From contig CM022670.1 of assembly GCA_012295275.1 (NCBI GenBank), positions 3,215,335 to 3,279,334 on the forward strand: 64,000 bases of DNA. Direction: 5' to 3'. The DNA comes from Chrysomallon squamiferum. Taxonomy: Eukaryota; Mollusca; Gastropoda; Neomphalida; Peltospiridae. The notes beneath the pieces are model-generated. The model was given only the letters and a program-made list of their open reading frames with translations. It was not told the origin of the DNA and ran no database searches. How positions within the stretch are numbered: the first letter of the stretch is position 1; each line of letters opens with the position of its first letter. Of this stretch, positions 38,354 through 49,831 are shown one piece after another. Both the position numbers and the translations under genes were made by a program.

Positions 38354-41300
38354 TTATTATTTATTTATTTATGTTTTATTTTTTATTTTATTTTATTTTT
38401 TTGTGTGAGGTTGTTCATACTATCAATATTACAATGTACAAAGAATGTTTTGTCTGTTAAGAATTAAGTCTTGTTTTTGCAGCTGTTGACAATGTGATGC
38501 CATTACTGCAAGAAAGATACGAGGCTGAACAACAGAAAGCTTTACAGATGAGGTCTGCACATTTTGATATTTCTCTGATTGTGTTCATAATTTATTTTAA
38601 TAACTGATTACTTTTTCATCCTTTGTAAGAAATACTTTTCAAATATAAAATAATTATAATGATGATAATTAGCACTACATTTTAAAAAAAGCACATTAAA
38701 ATCAATACAATGATTTATTTTGTGTTCTAATGTTACCTTAAGATTTATTAACAAAATCCAGTGTATGTGCAGTACTTTATATTGGAAGTTGTGTTGGTTA
38801 AAAAGGATATGTCAATAATATGTGTATGTATATACTACAAATTTTATTTTGCTTTTTAATTTATGATTGATTGATTTATTTTGTTGTTACTCTTGTGTGT
38901 GTTTTTTTTTTTTTTTTTTTTTTTTGGGGGGGTGACGTCCTATTTACTTAATTTTAACTTACATTACAATGAGCACATTAGGCGATTTCCCATACCCGAA
39001 GATTTACTCAAGCATAAATACATCAAAATTATTAAATGTTTTGAATTCTATGGCCTTGTGAAGACTTGTGAAATTGTTCTTAATAAGAAAAAAAAGAAGT
39101 CATTATTAACGTTATTATTATTATGTCAGGATTGAAAACAAGGAGAAAGGAGATGGTGATTCTGGGGTAAAGGATTATGCATCAACTGAAAGCGATGAAG
39201 AAGAAAAAACCAACCAGGATTCAGCAAACAAAAAACGAATAATGGGACCGAGAAAGAAGTTTCAGTGGACTGAAAATATCACGTAACTGTTTTCTTCATT
39301 ATTATTTTTTACTTGCTGGAGTGGAAATTTTCATTATTGTTTTGTTTTATACTGCTGTTATTATTATTAATACTCTAGTCATTACTACTTATTATTTATT
39401 ATTATTATTTATGTGTATTTGTGCAACATAAAGTAAATGTATAGCCGTGAATCCATGTAAATATTTCCTGAATTATCTGTCACATCTTAACTATTAGTGC
39501 ACTTGCAGAGTTGCCTCCCTGAATATCTTTTTTCTGTATACATAACAAAACATGCTTAAAATATATACTTAACATACACATAAAACAGTAGTATTTAGTA
39601 AATCAAACTAACAAACTTCTAAAGTGAGTTTTCTGGCTATCACTATTAGTACAATCTAATTAAAATATTTTTAATTTATTTTATTTATTTTACTGTAATG
39701 ACTTGCAAATTATTATTATTATTATTATTACTAGAACTAGTACCACTACTACTACTAGCTATTACTATTATTATTATTGTTGTTATTTCTAGGAACTGTC
39801 TGTGTGATGTAGTCAGGGTAAAGATGCAGATGTTTTCTGTTTCAAAAGTCCGAGCGCAGACAGCCGAAGAATACCTCCGAGCTTTCCTTGATGCTGAAGT
39901 GAAACCAATATGGCCGCAAGGCTGGATGCAAACCAGGTGAGCAGTGTCATACATTTACATGACTGTAATTTAAAAAAACAGAAAACAGACTAGCTCAGAA
40001 TGCAGTCTGAGCAGTGACAGGTTGCCAGATCAATCCTTCTTAGTGCCTGTCGGCTTATATATGTAAAAATGATTGTAATATTTTATTTTTCAGAATGTTG
40101 TTCAAGCAGAGCCGATCAGTTCATGCAAGCTGGACAAATCCGTGAGTTTTTAATTGTTGTTACCACTTTTAGTTATTTTAGTTACCTGTCTGAAGCCTCA
40201 CTTTTCTAAAATGATTGTTTTGTACCAATAGGTAGGTAAATATAAAGACAAATAGCATTTTTACAAGAGTGTTTTTCTTAATTATTATTTTATTTTCAGA
40301 AATAAAGCCAAGAAGACATTATTAACATCCAAGGCTGCTTCACCAAACAGATTGCCCACACCCACCTCCATTCCATTAAAAAGAGAGACTGTATCCAAAG
40401 AATCTCCCAATAATAACTCGTACACCAAGAAAGTCAAAGATGCCATAGAGATAGTGAGCAGTTCTGGTGAAGAGGAAAAAACTGCTCCAATGGACGCTGA
40501 TTCAGAATGCATGAAACTTGAAGACTACATAACAATGGAAGATGTCGATCATCTTTTTTCTTCTATAGGAACGGCAGAACCACACATCCCAACACTTCTT
40601 GACTACACAGACAAATCAGCATCATCGCCAACCATAGTCTCAGCCACCAGCACCATCAACACTCTCAGCACAACAGTGAAAACATTGCCACCAGCAACAT
40701 CTCACACCAAACATTCCACCAACACAACAATAGAGAATAAGAACTCTAGGATAACAGAAGCTGCTGGAAGGAATCTTGTTGCCGACATGTTGCAGAAACC
40801 ATTGCCAACAAAAACCAAATCTGTGTCATCGTCTGTTCAGAAAACACCAACGCATGATGGCGGGAACAGAGATTCACCATTTTTGGCAGAGTTTCAGAAG
40901 CATTTAAATTTAAGCTCAACAACTGGGAACTTGCACAGTGAAACTCACAGTAGTAGCAGTAGCAGCAGCAACCAAGGGGTTGATCTTATGTCAACTTCAA
41001 GACTCCAATCAATGCTTACAAGTCCATTGGTTCATCAGAGTTCAAAAGGACAGACAAGTGGAAGCAAACAGTATGAACAGTTTTTAAAGCAAAAAAGTTA
41101 CATACCCTCTGAACAAAGACCTGCAAAGTCACCTTCTACTTCTTCCCAGCAGGCAAAACCGGTTTCTCCAATGGCAGGTACTCAAGTAAATGTCATAGAC
41201 TCCAGAGCAAAGGTGGAGACCAGTCATTCAAAACGTGATCATGGAAATTCATCTTCTAATTCCATTGACAAAGAAGCCATTAAGCAGTTGCATTATCGAC

Positions 41301-44300
41301 TTATGCAAATGGCTGGATCAGGGAAAATGGCTGGTCTTGTGAAGGACAGTTCTCGTTTGTCAAGTTCTTCTGGAACAGGTTCTCAATCACTGGAGAATAG
41401 GAAGTCAGCAGATGTGCAGAAGTCTTTGGTGGACACAACAGCAGCTCAGCAGTTGTTTAAACAGCCCTTACCAGCAAGCAGTGCAGCACAGTTGAGAGTG
41501 TCACCACAACTGTCCAAATCTGGACAAGGAAGCACTCAGAAATGTTTAGCATCATCTTCAGTTAAAAATGATACGCAGACGTTCCAGTCAGGTGGGATAC
41601 ATAGACAGCCGGCACAAGCCCACCAAAGAGTGCACCAGAATATAAGTCAAAACCAACAGTCTGCTAGCATTACCAGCAGACAACCATCAATTTCACAAGG
41701 ATCAAGAAATTCCTTTTCCTCACCTAACAATCGGCCGTCTTCTACTTCATATGTTTCCATAACAACCCCAACCAGCAGCAGACATACAAGTGTCCCCCAG
41801 TCTCATGGGAGCAACTTGGTGTCCCCCACAGGAAGCAGACAGACAGGAGTTTCACATGGCTCACCGTCAAAACTGACCTCATCCTCGCCATCATCATCAT
41901 CTTCAGATTCGAGGAATTCTGCTAATAGAATTTCACCAAGTTCTAGAATTGCAGTCTCCCCTCGAACTTCCCCAACATCAAGCAATACCAGCATGTTGTC
42001 CCAGATCAGAGACCAGTCCAACAGTCAGGCATTTCTTTCCAAAATCATTGAATCTGAGCTGAAGGCTGCTACAGCACATAAAGTAAGCCAGATGAAAATG
42101 TCCCAACCTGTTAGAAATGTTAGCCACAGCAAACCTCAGGTACTGTGGCAGTCTAGCCAGGCAGGAAGAGTACCACCATTTACTACAACAAGTTCCACTG
42201 TCTCAAACTCGTTCATTGGACAGAATCCACCAGGATACCAAAGTCTGAAGTTGTCATTATCCAAAGATCCATCAGCTTCAGCTGGGGCATACTCAGTTGT
42301 GTCTCCATCGTTACGTCTACAGAATCCATCACCTGTCTCAGGTAAATGATTTCTGAATTACTAATATGGTAGTAGTAGTATTCCTTGTGGAGAAAAGATT
42401 GTAATAAATAAAAATCTGGATATATGTAGGTTCCTTTCTAATGAAATAAAATGAGATTTGTTAATATTGTCAGTTATATCATTTCATGAATAAAGTAATA
42501 AATTATTTGTTGCTGTTAGAAATATACTAACTTTTTTAATGTGATTTAAATCTTTTTTGTATATTTTTATATGAATCCAAAACATGATGAAAATGATGTT
42601 TTAGTTTCTCTTTTGTTTCTCTTTTTATTTAATTTTTTTTTTAATTTTTTTTTTAATTTGTAATGACATATGTTTTATAATATTTCTGTTTTTTAGTCTT
42701 AATTAAAATTATATTTATTTGTATGACATCAAATTTCCTATCTTATTTGTAGCAACAGATTTTTTATATTTTAATCATTTTCTTTGAACTTGTGTTGTGT
42801 TTATATTTAATAATCAAAATGTAATTTGTCACAGCAGGCAGCAGGAGTAATTCCTCACAACCAGTTAACAGCAAATCTGCTCGACAGGGTCCGTTTGGTA
42901 CACAGCCTGGTCATTCTCCAGCATCACAAGTGCAAGGACAGACAACTCAGGTCACGCAAATGCAAGGACAGACAACTCAGGTCACACAGTTGCAAAATCA
43001 GTCAGCTCAGGCAACACAACTACAACGTCCACCCTCTCCACAGATACCAGGTAAATTAATTAACACAACATTTCTTTATTCCCCTCAATTTATATAATTT
43101 CGTAAATAACATTTTTTTTTTTCATTTTCAAACTTGTCAAAAAGATTTAACACATATTAATATATGTCAAATGAATCTGAATACTCAGTAGTTAGAAGTA
43201 GCTTTTGTAGTTTTTTCTTAATTAGGTCTAATACTAGAACTAATTTCTAACAATATATGTGGCTTATTAATGCTTGATTAATTGTAGGAAGATAGATATG
43301 CTAGCAGAAAGAGGGCCTGGCTTGTAAAACCAGTGAAAAAAAGAAATAGATTATGATTATGCTTTGTATTGTGAATGTCAAAGAAGCAAAGGGGTTAATA
43401 TTGTTGTATACAACACATAATGACAGTGAAATCAGATAAAATACTAATACTGAATATAAATGAATTTTCTTACTGTTACAGACTTATTTATTTGTTGTAT
43501 CAGATTAAATGTATGCCATATTAGGATTTTTACAGAAGATTACAAAATTTTAATCATGGTTTCCATCAAATTGCTCAGATAAAAGAAATAAAATTGTTTT
43601 CATTTACCTAAAATAAAATAAAATAAAATAAAAATAAATGTTTAAGTAGTTTTGAAACATTTTTCATCACAAATATACTAATGATGAAACTATATTTTAA
43701 AATGAAAAATAGAACTTAAATAGCAAAAGTTTTAAAACTTTCAATTATTTCTTTTATATATGGGCTTAATTAAAATGCAGTTTTTATTATCATTTACCAC
43801 TAAAAAGTGGGGATGATAAATAAAAAAAAAATAAAAATAAAAAAAAATAAAAAAAAAATATATGAATTGTGCAATTATTTCATCTTTCCTTGATACAGAA
43901 CATAAGTAACACGTGAAGTAAAGGTAATAAATTACTCAAAATTAATGTAGTTTTTAAAATGTTTGTGATACAGATGTTGAAATACAAATGTTGTTGAGCC
44001 CAGAACACTTGTCAGGCAGAATTATTTTCAATGTTATCGTTGTTGTACTGTTGTTATGTACATGATGACAGAATGCACTGAGTATGTGTGTGTGTGTGTG
44101 TGTACACTATGGCTAGCTCTGTAGAAAGCTTTGCTGGTTTTCAGGCTTGCCTCCACTATACAGTAGCTCTCACAGTATTCTTTCTCCAACATCTCCACTC
44201 TACAGACTTCCACCTTACACAGGTAACATTAAACTGTTCATGTGTCACCTAGCGCTTGTTTGTTTTGGGTTTTACATTAACAGCTTGGTTGATCATCTGG

Positions 44301-45122
44301 TGTTTGTTTCATACATTTTTGTTTATATGCATTTAGGGTTGGCAGCATTTAGCAGTTCAGTGATTTACAGGCTTTTCCATTTTATTGTCTTATAAGTACA
44401 TCAATGTAGCGAGAGAGACAGACAGACAGACAGATAAACAGAGAAACAGACAGACAGACAAACTAAATTGTAGTGCAAATACTTTTATAAAATGTAGCTG
44501 TATTCTTCATTAGAATTTAGCCAGAATCATTAATTTCTGTATTAAGTTCTGCCCTCTTTTTAATCTCAAAGATCCTAACACAAATGAATGAGTCTAGAAA
44601 AAAATTAATGAACTAGGTTTGGTTATTTTTCACAAACATTTTTGAGTATCTCTGGTGGTATGTATTATGGTGGTGGAAATGAACAGGGGAAGTCCAGTAA
44701 TTTCAGTATACAGCATCATAGTTACTTATTTATTTTATTTTTACATCTGACATGCAGGTATGTGGCTGTATTCAATATTCAACAATAAAACCTATTTTTA
44801 TTTGAATGGTTTGCTTTATCAGCATATTTTAATAATTATCATCATTCTACATGATTTTGACTTTAATAATTACTTAACTTATTTATTCTAACACTGAACT
44901 TTGCATTAGAGCCAGGTAATATTAACAGCTTTAGATTTATAAAGTGTACCTTTTATGGTTCATACAGCTGGACAACAAAAATATATATATATATATATTA
45001 TAGTAAAAAAAAAAGAAAAGTATATACAGAAATGTAAAATGATCTAGACAGGCTGAGTACATGTTTACAAAACTGATGCTTTGAATATTTTATTATTGTT
45101 AACAACTTGTGTTAGAATTAAA

Positions 45123-45155
<33 letters not shown>

Positions 45156-45439
45156 CAAGTATGTACAAAGTATGTACAAGCTTTTTTACCATGAAAGTTA
45201 CAATTAATTCATTTCTCATAAAGGATTGTGTTTTGCTTTACAGCCATTGTTTAACAAGTGTGCATGTGTTTCTTGGATTTATTTTTTTATTTTTAATTTT
45301 TTCACTGCATTGCTGTTTTGTTTTCTAGTTATTTTTTATTACTGGGTTTTCCATTTGTTATTCATCTGTGGTAACATTCATTAATCATTAACTGTTATAA
45401 TAACCCTACATCTAGTTTTAATTTTTGTGACTTGGAGAT

Positions 45440-45497
<58 letters not shown>

Positions 45498-45576
45498 ATT
45501 TTTTTAACCTTTTTTTAAAATTTTATTTCCATTTTTATTTTCTATTTTTAAAATTATTTTATTTAATTTTTTTTAT

Positions 45577-45613
<37 letters not shown>

Positions 45614-45918
45614 TATAGTGAATTAGAAATTGTAACAGCTATAACTTATAACAAGAATGATATTTCAGAAACATATATATATATATTGCACATTGCACAC
45701 TGTTTCAGGAATATATTAACTAGTAAAGTTAATTATTTCAAATAATTATGGTTTTTACTTCCTAATTTTTTTTTTTTTTTTTTTTTTTAATTACATAGAT
45801 TATAGTTAAAGATTATAGTTTATGATTATTGTATATAATTAATGGTATGAATAATGATTAACAACAAATAGTACATTTTTGTTTCTTACTGTTTTCAGAT
45901 TCATCACATGGTTACTAA
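27394..45918 (+). CDS. UBN1: Ubinuclein (HIRA complex subunit), 17 exons
   Basis: This is the orthologue of vertebrate UBN1/UBN2 and yeast Hpc2, a nuclear subunit of the HIRA histone chaperone that deposits H3.3-H4 independently of replication. Seventeen exons with GT/AG sites and continuous phase give 3996 nt, or 1331 residues plus stop; human UBN1 has about 1130. Order: CPEF-containing N-terminus, Hpc2-related domain (about 55-175), Lys-rich linker, middle domain (about 335-545), long Ser/Thr/Gln-rich disordered region (550-1300), short tail. The start has A at -3 and an in-frame TGA 15 nt upstream. One copy stands here, so the vertebrate UBN1/UBN2 split cannot be applied. Family identity is secure; the last two exons are less so. 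Confidence 0.95.
28740..28756 (+). promoter_or_regulatory. Perfect DR1 site overlapping a CACGTG E-box
   Basis: AGGTCAAAGGTCA at 28740-28752 is a perfect direct repeat of AGGTCA with one spacer base, the consensus for HNF4, RXR heterodimers and COUP-TF. Its last two bases begin CACGTG (28751-28756), the palindromic E-box of Myc/Max, USF and MiT/TFE factors. It lies 1.3 kb into ubinuclein intron 1 in a CpG-richer patch, so it may be an enhancer or alternative promoter. Confidence 0.45.
28901..28947. other. 47-nt alternating purine-pyrimidine tract (Z-DNA-prone)
   Basis: Alternation of pyrimidine and purine is unbroken from 28901 to 28923 and from 28924 to 28947, with one TT step between. It is rich in CG and CA/TG dinucleotides, unlike the simple TG repeats elsewhere. 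Such sequence favours the left-handed Z form under negative supercoiling. Confidence 0.5.
29362..29449. repeat. (CT)n then (TA)n microsatellite
   Basis: CT tract to 29427 then TA to 29449, in ubinuclein intron 1. A (TTA)n tract lies just upstream at 29157-29215. Confidence 0.95.
30372..30480. repeat. (CT)n then (TA)n microsatellite
   Basis: Second CT tract in ubinuclein intron 1 with the same CT-then-TA order as the one at 29362, and 1 kb away. Confidence 0.95.
31757..31833. repeat. (ACT)n(AAT)n microsatellite
   Basis: In ubinuclein intron 1. This is an AAT-sense tract, an exception to the T-rich sense orientation of most repeats in this gene. Confidence 0.95.
32966..34642 (+). CDS. UBN1: Ubinuclein exons 2-4: Hpc2-related domain
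   Basis: Exons 32966-33076, 33978-34082 and 34499-34642, all phase 0. Together they encode [41 protein letters not shown] and [12 protein letters not shown], the defining signature of the Hpc2-related (HRD) domain. In human UBN1 this domain gives H3.3 specificity, recognising the Gly that distinguishes H3.3 from H3.1. The acidic IDNSEAYDE core is intact. Intron 2 begins with a SINE remnant just past the donor; intron 3 holds a (TC)n tract at 34154-34216. Confidence 0.97.
33085..33245 (-). mobile_element. tRNA-derived SINE remnant (copy 2), at a ubinuclein donor
   Basis: Reading the minus strand: GGATCAATT (B-box-like region), AACCCATTAGGCTGTTTTCC, GATCTATGGGATTGTGCAAA, then TAATCCTTTACTGCTAATA. 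These blocks keep the order and spacing of the molluscan SINE described for copy 1, including the segment just after the tRNA-like head. It ends about 10-30 nt from the exon 2 donor. Confidence 0.6.
34154..34216. repeat. (TC)n microsatellite
   Basis: In ubinuclein intron 3, 72 nt after the exon 3 donor, followed by imperfect CATA/TG units. Confidence 0.95.
35189..35258. repeat. (TTA)n microsatellite
   Basis: About 70 bp in ubinuclein intron 4, 75 nt upstream of the exon 5 acceptor. Another (TTA)n of 60 bp stands at 37473-37533 in intron 8. Confidence 0.95.
35334..36613 (+). CDS. UBN1: Ubinuclein exons 5-7: charged linker
   Basis: Exons 35334-35387, 35868-35986 and 36325-36613. Exon 5 is acidic (SDSESEEEQ). 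Exon 6 is Lys-rich with [22 protein letters not shown], a likely nuclear-localisation and DNA/histone-contact segment. Exon 7 encodes [11 protein letters not shown], comparable with the VKEMLKKF segment of human UBN1, then a Ser/Asp-rich stretch ending [17 protein letters not shown], which resembles the PEGLPAPLEKRVKEL lead-in to the middle domain. Confidence 0.9.
37230..40141 (+). CDS. UBN1: Ubinuclein exons 8-13: conserved middle domain
   Basis: Exons 37230-37297, 37605-37774, 38483-38552, 39130-39282, 39793-39936 and 40094-40141. They cover about residues 330-547. Matches to UBN1 include [43 protein letters not shown] and [15 protein letters not shown]. This domain mediates HIRA-complex dimerisation and histone contact in vertebrates. 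The acceptors of exons 11 and 12 follow short TTA runs. No defects are seen. Confidence 0.96.
40300..42341 (+). CDS. UBN1: Ubinuclein exon 14: long Ser/Thr/Gln-rich disordered region
   Basis: This is a single 2042-nt exon encoding about 680 residues (547-1227). It opens with a Lys-rich segment continuous with the middle domain, then an acidic patch around [13 protein letters not shown], then low-complexity Ser, Thr, Pro and Gln sequence with a Ser run near 40955. Composition and position match the disordered C-terminal half of UBN1/UBN2. A few less biased blocks, such as [21 protein letters not shown] and [21 protein letters not shown], could be short helical binding motifs. Its donor is GTAAAT, phase 1. 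Confidence 0.93.
42835..45918 (+). CDS. UBN1: Ubinuclein exons 15-17: Gln-rich repeat and short tail
   Basis: Exons 42835-43050, 44145-44222 and 45899-45918 (stop TAA at 45916-45918). Exon 15 is Gln-rich with three 10-residue tandem repeats. Exon 16 encodes [20 protein letters not shown], rich in Ser/Pro/Tyr. Exon 17 adds only DSSHGY and stop. Phases agree throughout (1, 1). Exon 15 has a CAGCAG double acceptor. If the exon 16 donor is skipped, the frame runs on to 44395 with a hydrophobic tail, so the true C-terminus needs transcripts. Confidence 0.65.
42930..43025 (+). repeat. 30-nt coding tandem repeat in ubinuclein exon 15
   Basis: Units at 42930-42959, 42960-42989 and 42990-43019 plus a partial fourth encode [20 protein letters not shown] and [10 protein letters not shown]. 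Units 1 and 2 are nearly identical in DNA; unit 3 is diverged. Confidence 0.9.
45441..45496. repeat. (TC)n microsatellite
   Basis: In ubinuclein intron 16, 400 nt before the last exon. A T-run of about 45 bp follows at 45568-45612. Confidence 0.95.
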
Positions 45919-46366
45919 TGTCAAAAATTCAGCAATGAATGAAGATCATGTGGTCACTAAATCATTAGATAATTCCACTTTGTTATTAATCCTTGGATTA
46001 TTTGTTAATAAATGAAGATTACATGCTCTATAATTCATAATGGAATTTTACATTGTTACCTACCAATCCATGGATTATTTGGGTTTTTAAAATGAATAAA
46101 GATCTCATAAGCACTAATTCCAGGGTTATTTAACAGTGAATCAAGATGACATTGCTACCAATCCATCAAAGAATTTCAGTCTTACTGAATCCATGGATTG
46201 TTTTGCTGCTGGTTCAATATCTGTCATGGTTACTCATTCCAAGATTATTTAATAATGAGTGACAGTCATGTACTTCCTGATCCACGGATTATTCATAATG
46301 AAACAAGATTACTGGGTTACTAATCTATGTATTATTGGAATAAATCCAGATCACATGGTTACACTG
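45901..46366 (+). repeat. Degenerate 42-44-nt tandem repeat over the ubinuclein stop and 3' UTR
   Basis: Units resemble AGATCACATGGTTACTAATC followed by CATGGATTATTTAATAATGA. Starts are near 45903, 45943, 46016, 46100, 46144, 46221, 46264, 46305 and 46348, with some truncated or compound units. The first unit contains the predicted stop codon. Several units carry AATAAA or AATAAT. Confidence 0.75.
46007..46100 (+). terminator. Possible early polyadenylation signals of ubinuclein
   Basis: AATAAA occurs at 46007-46012 and 46095-46100 inside the tandem repeat. A later AATAAA at 50235-50240 is followed by a GT-rich stretch (GGTGTTCGAGTGATTGG), so a very long 3' UTR is the alternative. The choice cannot be made from sequence. 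Confidence 0.3.
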
Positions 46367-47857
46367 TCTTCAGCCTAAAGCAGTGACATGCATTCCAGAA
46401 ACAAAGATCTGTTTTTGATGGCCTTGTCTCACAAAAACTCTTGATGAATTCTGTGTTTCTTGATAGCCTTACTCTGTTCAACAGATCCATTGCAGATGTA
46501 ATTCAGAGTTCCTTGTAACACAATTCTAACACAGTTTCAACATCAACAATCACCATAACTAATTCAGCATTGATCAGCTTGTTCTAGTCAGAATTTGACT
46601 TTTTAATGAAATGAATCGTAAACTCTGACAGAATCTGGATTATTTTCTAATGGTCTCACAGTCGAAGATTGGAGCTGTAATATTATTATTATTATTATTA
46701 TTATTGTGTAGGGCTACTAACTAAGTGAATAAAACAGATCCATTAAATTTTCAGTTAGCCAAAAATAAGGCATTTAATACAATATAGATCTGTTTTTGTA
46801 AACTAAACTACTGCAACTGGACTCTTACTATATATCTCTCTTTTCTTGTGAAATATTTGTCATGGATTCATTTCTAATGATTTTAATCAGCTTCTTATCA
46901 TCAGATTTAAAAACTAGTTTCATGACTTGTTAACTATCGCTGTAATAATAAAATATGAAACTCCTAATAATAAATTAGTTTCAAATTACCAAAATTCTGG
47001 CAACTAAAAACTAGTCCAAAATTTGAATTTCTAAAAAAAAAAAAAAAAAAAAAAAAAGCTTTATGTTTCTGACTAATGGATCCACTTCTTTTTACCTGAA
47101 TTCTGGTAAATATGAATTGAATATTTTTTCACTGCTTAAATTAATTAATTAACTATTCATGGATATTCTTGTGGTGGTGTGAACATGGAAGTAAGTCTCC
47201 ATTTAAAGAGGAATGTGTTGTGTATTGTACTACAATTTTCACCACTGTGTTGTTGGTGATGATGACAATGATGATGTTTTGCACTACAGCACAGCTGATG
47301 AATTGAGATTAACATAAAAATGAGCATTTTCAGAATATTAATAATTCAGATGGTTGTGTCTGTGAATTATTTTTTAATGAAATTTAAAAAAATAAAATAA
47401 AATAAATAATATTAATTCTGATGTTACCTTTCGTATGAGAGATTAAAAAAAAAAATTAAAATTTTATACATACATACATATATATGTAAACATTATTATG
47501 TCATTTACTTTGTGTGTGAACTGGGCATTTTCCTTTTTCTATTTTAAATCAGGAATTTGTAAAACTGTAGACCAGATAATTTTAGGCCAGCAGTGTTTTG
47601 CATTTTAGTTTTCATAACTGGTAAAACTAAAATAAATCGGCTGTTAATAATCTACTGATGATCTTTAGCAGATATTTAAAAAATAATTTTTGAATTTTAT
47701 AAATATTTGAAAATACTCCTTGAAGCTCTGGTAACGTGCAGTATAATATTAAATTATTTTCGAGACTGTCTCTTATTTTAATTGTTTTATTATACGTGCA
47801 TTTTATTTACTTTTTGTTATTTTTATTTTTTATTTATTTATTTATTATTATTATTAC

Positions 47858-47892
<35 letters not shown>

Positions 47893-47897
<5 letters not shown>

Positions 47898-48420
47898 TGT
47901 GTAAAAAATATGATAAAAATATCTATCAAAGAAAATATAATTACGGCAAGATATTATTATTATTATTGTTATTTATGTAAAAAATGTGATAAAAATATCA
48001 AAGAAAATATAATTAAGACAAGATAGTCCCATACATTGTCTTTATAATTTAACCATATAAAACTTTACTTTAGTCATTTGACATCACCTCGTATATGTTT
48101 CTTGATTAATTACCATTTACAGTTTAATTCTAAAATGAAATTATTTGGAAAAAAAAAAAAATTATATTTTTTTCTGAAATAGCGTCAAACTCAAAGACAA
48201 TAAAATTTATTATATATAGTTTTTCATTTTAAAATGAAATTACTGGTGGGGAATATTTTTAGTTTTTTCTGAAATAGCATCATGAGAGAATATAATCTGT
48301 TATATATTTTTTTTTCATTCTAAAATGGAATTGCTGATAATAATTTTTTTATTGTTATTTTCATTTGCTGTGAATAAATTTTCTTTGTACTTTTTGTTCA
48401 AAAATCATATAGCTGAGAAC
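47893..48420. repeat. Two local tandem duplications
   Basis: A block of about 75 bp (TGTAAAAAATATGATAAAAA..GGCAAGATA) at 47896 recurs near 47972. A 91-99-bp unit starting TAAAATGAAATTA and containing TTTTCTGAAATAGC starts at 48131, 48230 and 48321. Confidence 0.75.
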
Positions 48421-49402
48421 AAATTTTCTTTTGATAATTTCATTTTAAAAATAATATGAATATTAATTAAATTGCTGATGTTCCTGTTTGGATTAGAGAG
48501 ATTTTTGTTGGTTCCAAAGTAAAAGACAGAAAATGTGACATTTTGTGTAATAGATTATAGATAGTTTTGTTGTTTTTACAATAATCAACATTAATACCAG
48601 CATTATTGCACGTTATTCTGTGAACAAAATTATTATTATTTCTTTTTTTTAATTTAATTTAATTTTTTATATGTTATATGTTATTATTTTTTTTTTATTT
48701 GTATTTATTAATATTTTTTTTAATTTAGTTTTGTCATAATTCTGTTACACATTCAACAAAGGAGTGTGTGTGCTGATATTAATTCAGAGCCAAAACATAT
48801 CTTGTATACTTACATATTTATCATTTACTGGCAGCCAATCTCTGCTCATAATAAAATATGACAGTACTGAAAAAAGCAGCATAATTTTTTGTTATTTTTT
48901 AATTAAAAATTAATGTTCCAGTTTCCTTTCTTCCTTACGTGCTTGAGTTATTATAAATGATACAGATGAATAAATAAATTAATTCCTGGCATATAAAAAT
49001 TGAATGGTTACTCAGTAAGGATTCACAGAATATAATTTTCTACATAATGAATTATTATTATTATTAAAAACATGTATTTTTATACTGGTTGACTGTGCAG
49101 GCACAGTGGCTAAATTTCAGTTAAATATGGCATTTATCAGAACATCAACAATATCAATTTGTGATTATGATATTTATTTTTTTGGGGGGGGATTTTGGAT
49201 TTATTTATTTATTTATTTATTTATTTATTATTAATTTGTTTTGATTCTTTATTTATTTATTTTATAACCTTTGTTTTTCTTTTACCCTCATTTTATTCGA
49301 GAGTAAAAGTAAGGGACATAATTCCAACAGCCTTAATTTGTAGAAAACGTCTCTTATTTTTAAAAATCTATAGAATGATTCTGTCAACCCAAAATTTTGC
49401 TA

Positions 49403-49439
<37 letters not shown>

Positions 49440-49800
49440 AATTAATGCAGAAAACAAAAAAAAATGTATTTACACTACCATTATGAAATATCTTCACATC
49501 TTTTATAATTTTAATTTTAATTTTTTTTTTTTTTTTTTTTTATTTTTTTTTTTTATTTTATTATTTTTAAAATTAATATTATTTTTTTATTTTAGAATCT
49601 TTTAAAAACAATATATATTTTTTTATTATTATTTTTTTTTTTTTTTTTTAGGAAATGCTTCTACTAACAAAAATTTCTTTAAGATTTTAAATGAAATTGA
49701 AAATCCCTAGCTTTTAATTTTCAGTACGCTTGCAAAATATGTGTTATTTGTGCTATGTTGATGATCATCATCATTGCACTTTATATTACTACTAATACTG

Positions 49801-49831
<31 letters not shown>

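Noticed and set aside
40352-42349. A 665-residue stand-alone frame
   Set aside because: It is the interior of ubinuclein exon 14. The apparent start is a TTG inside the frame, and the exon begins at 40300 with an upstream splice junction in phase.
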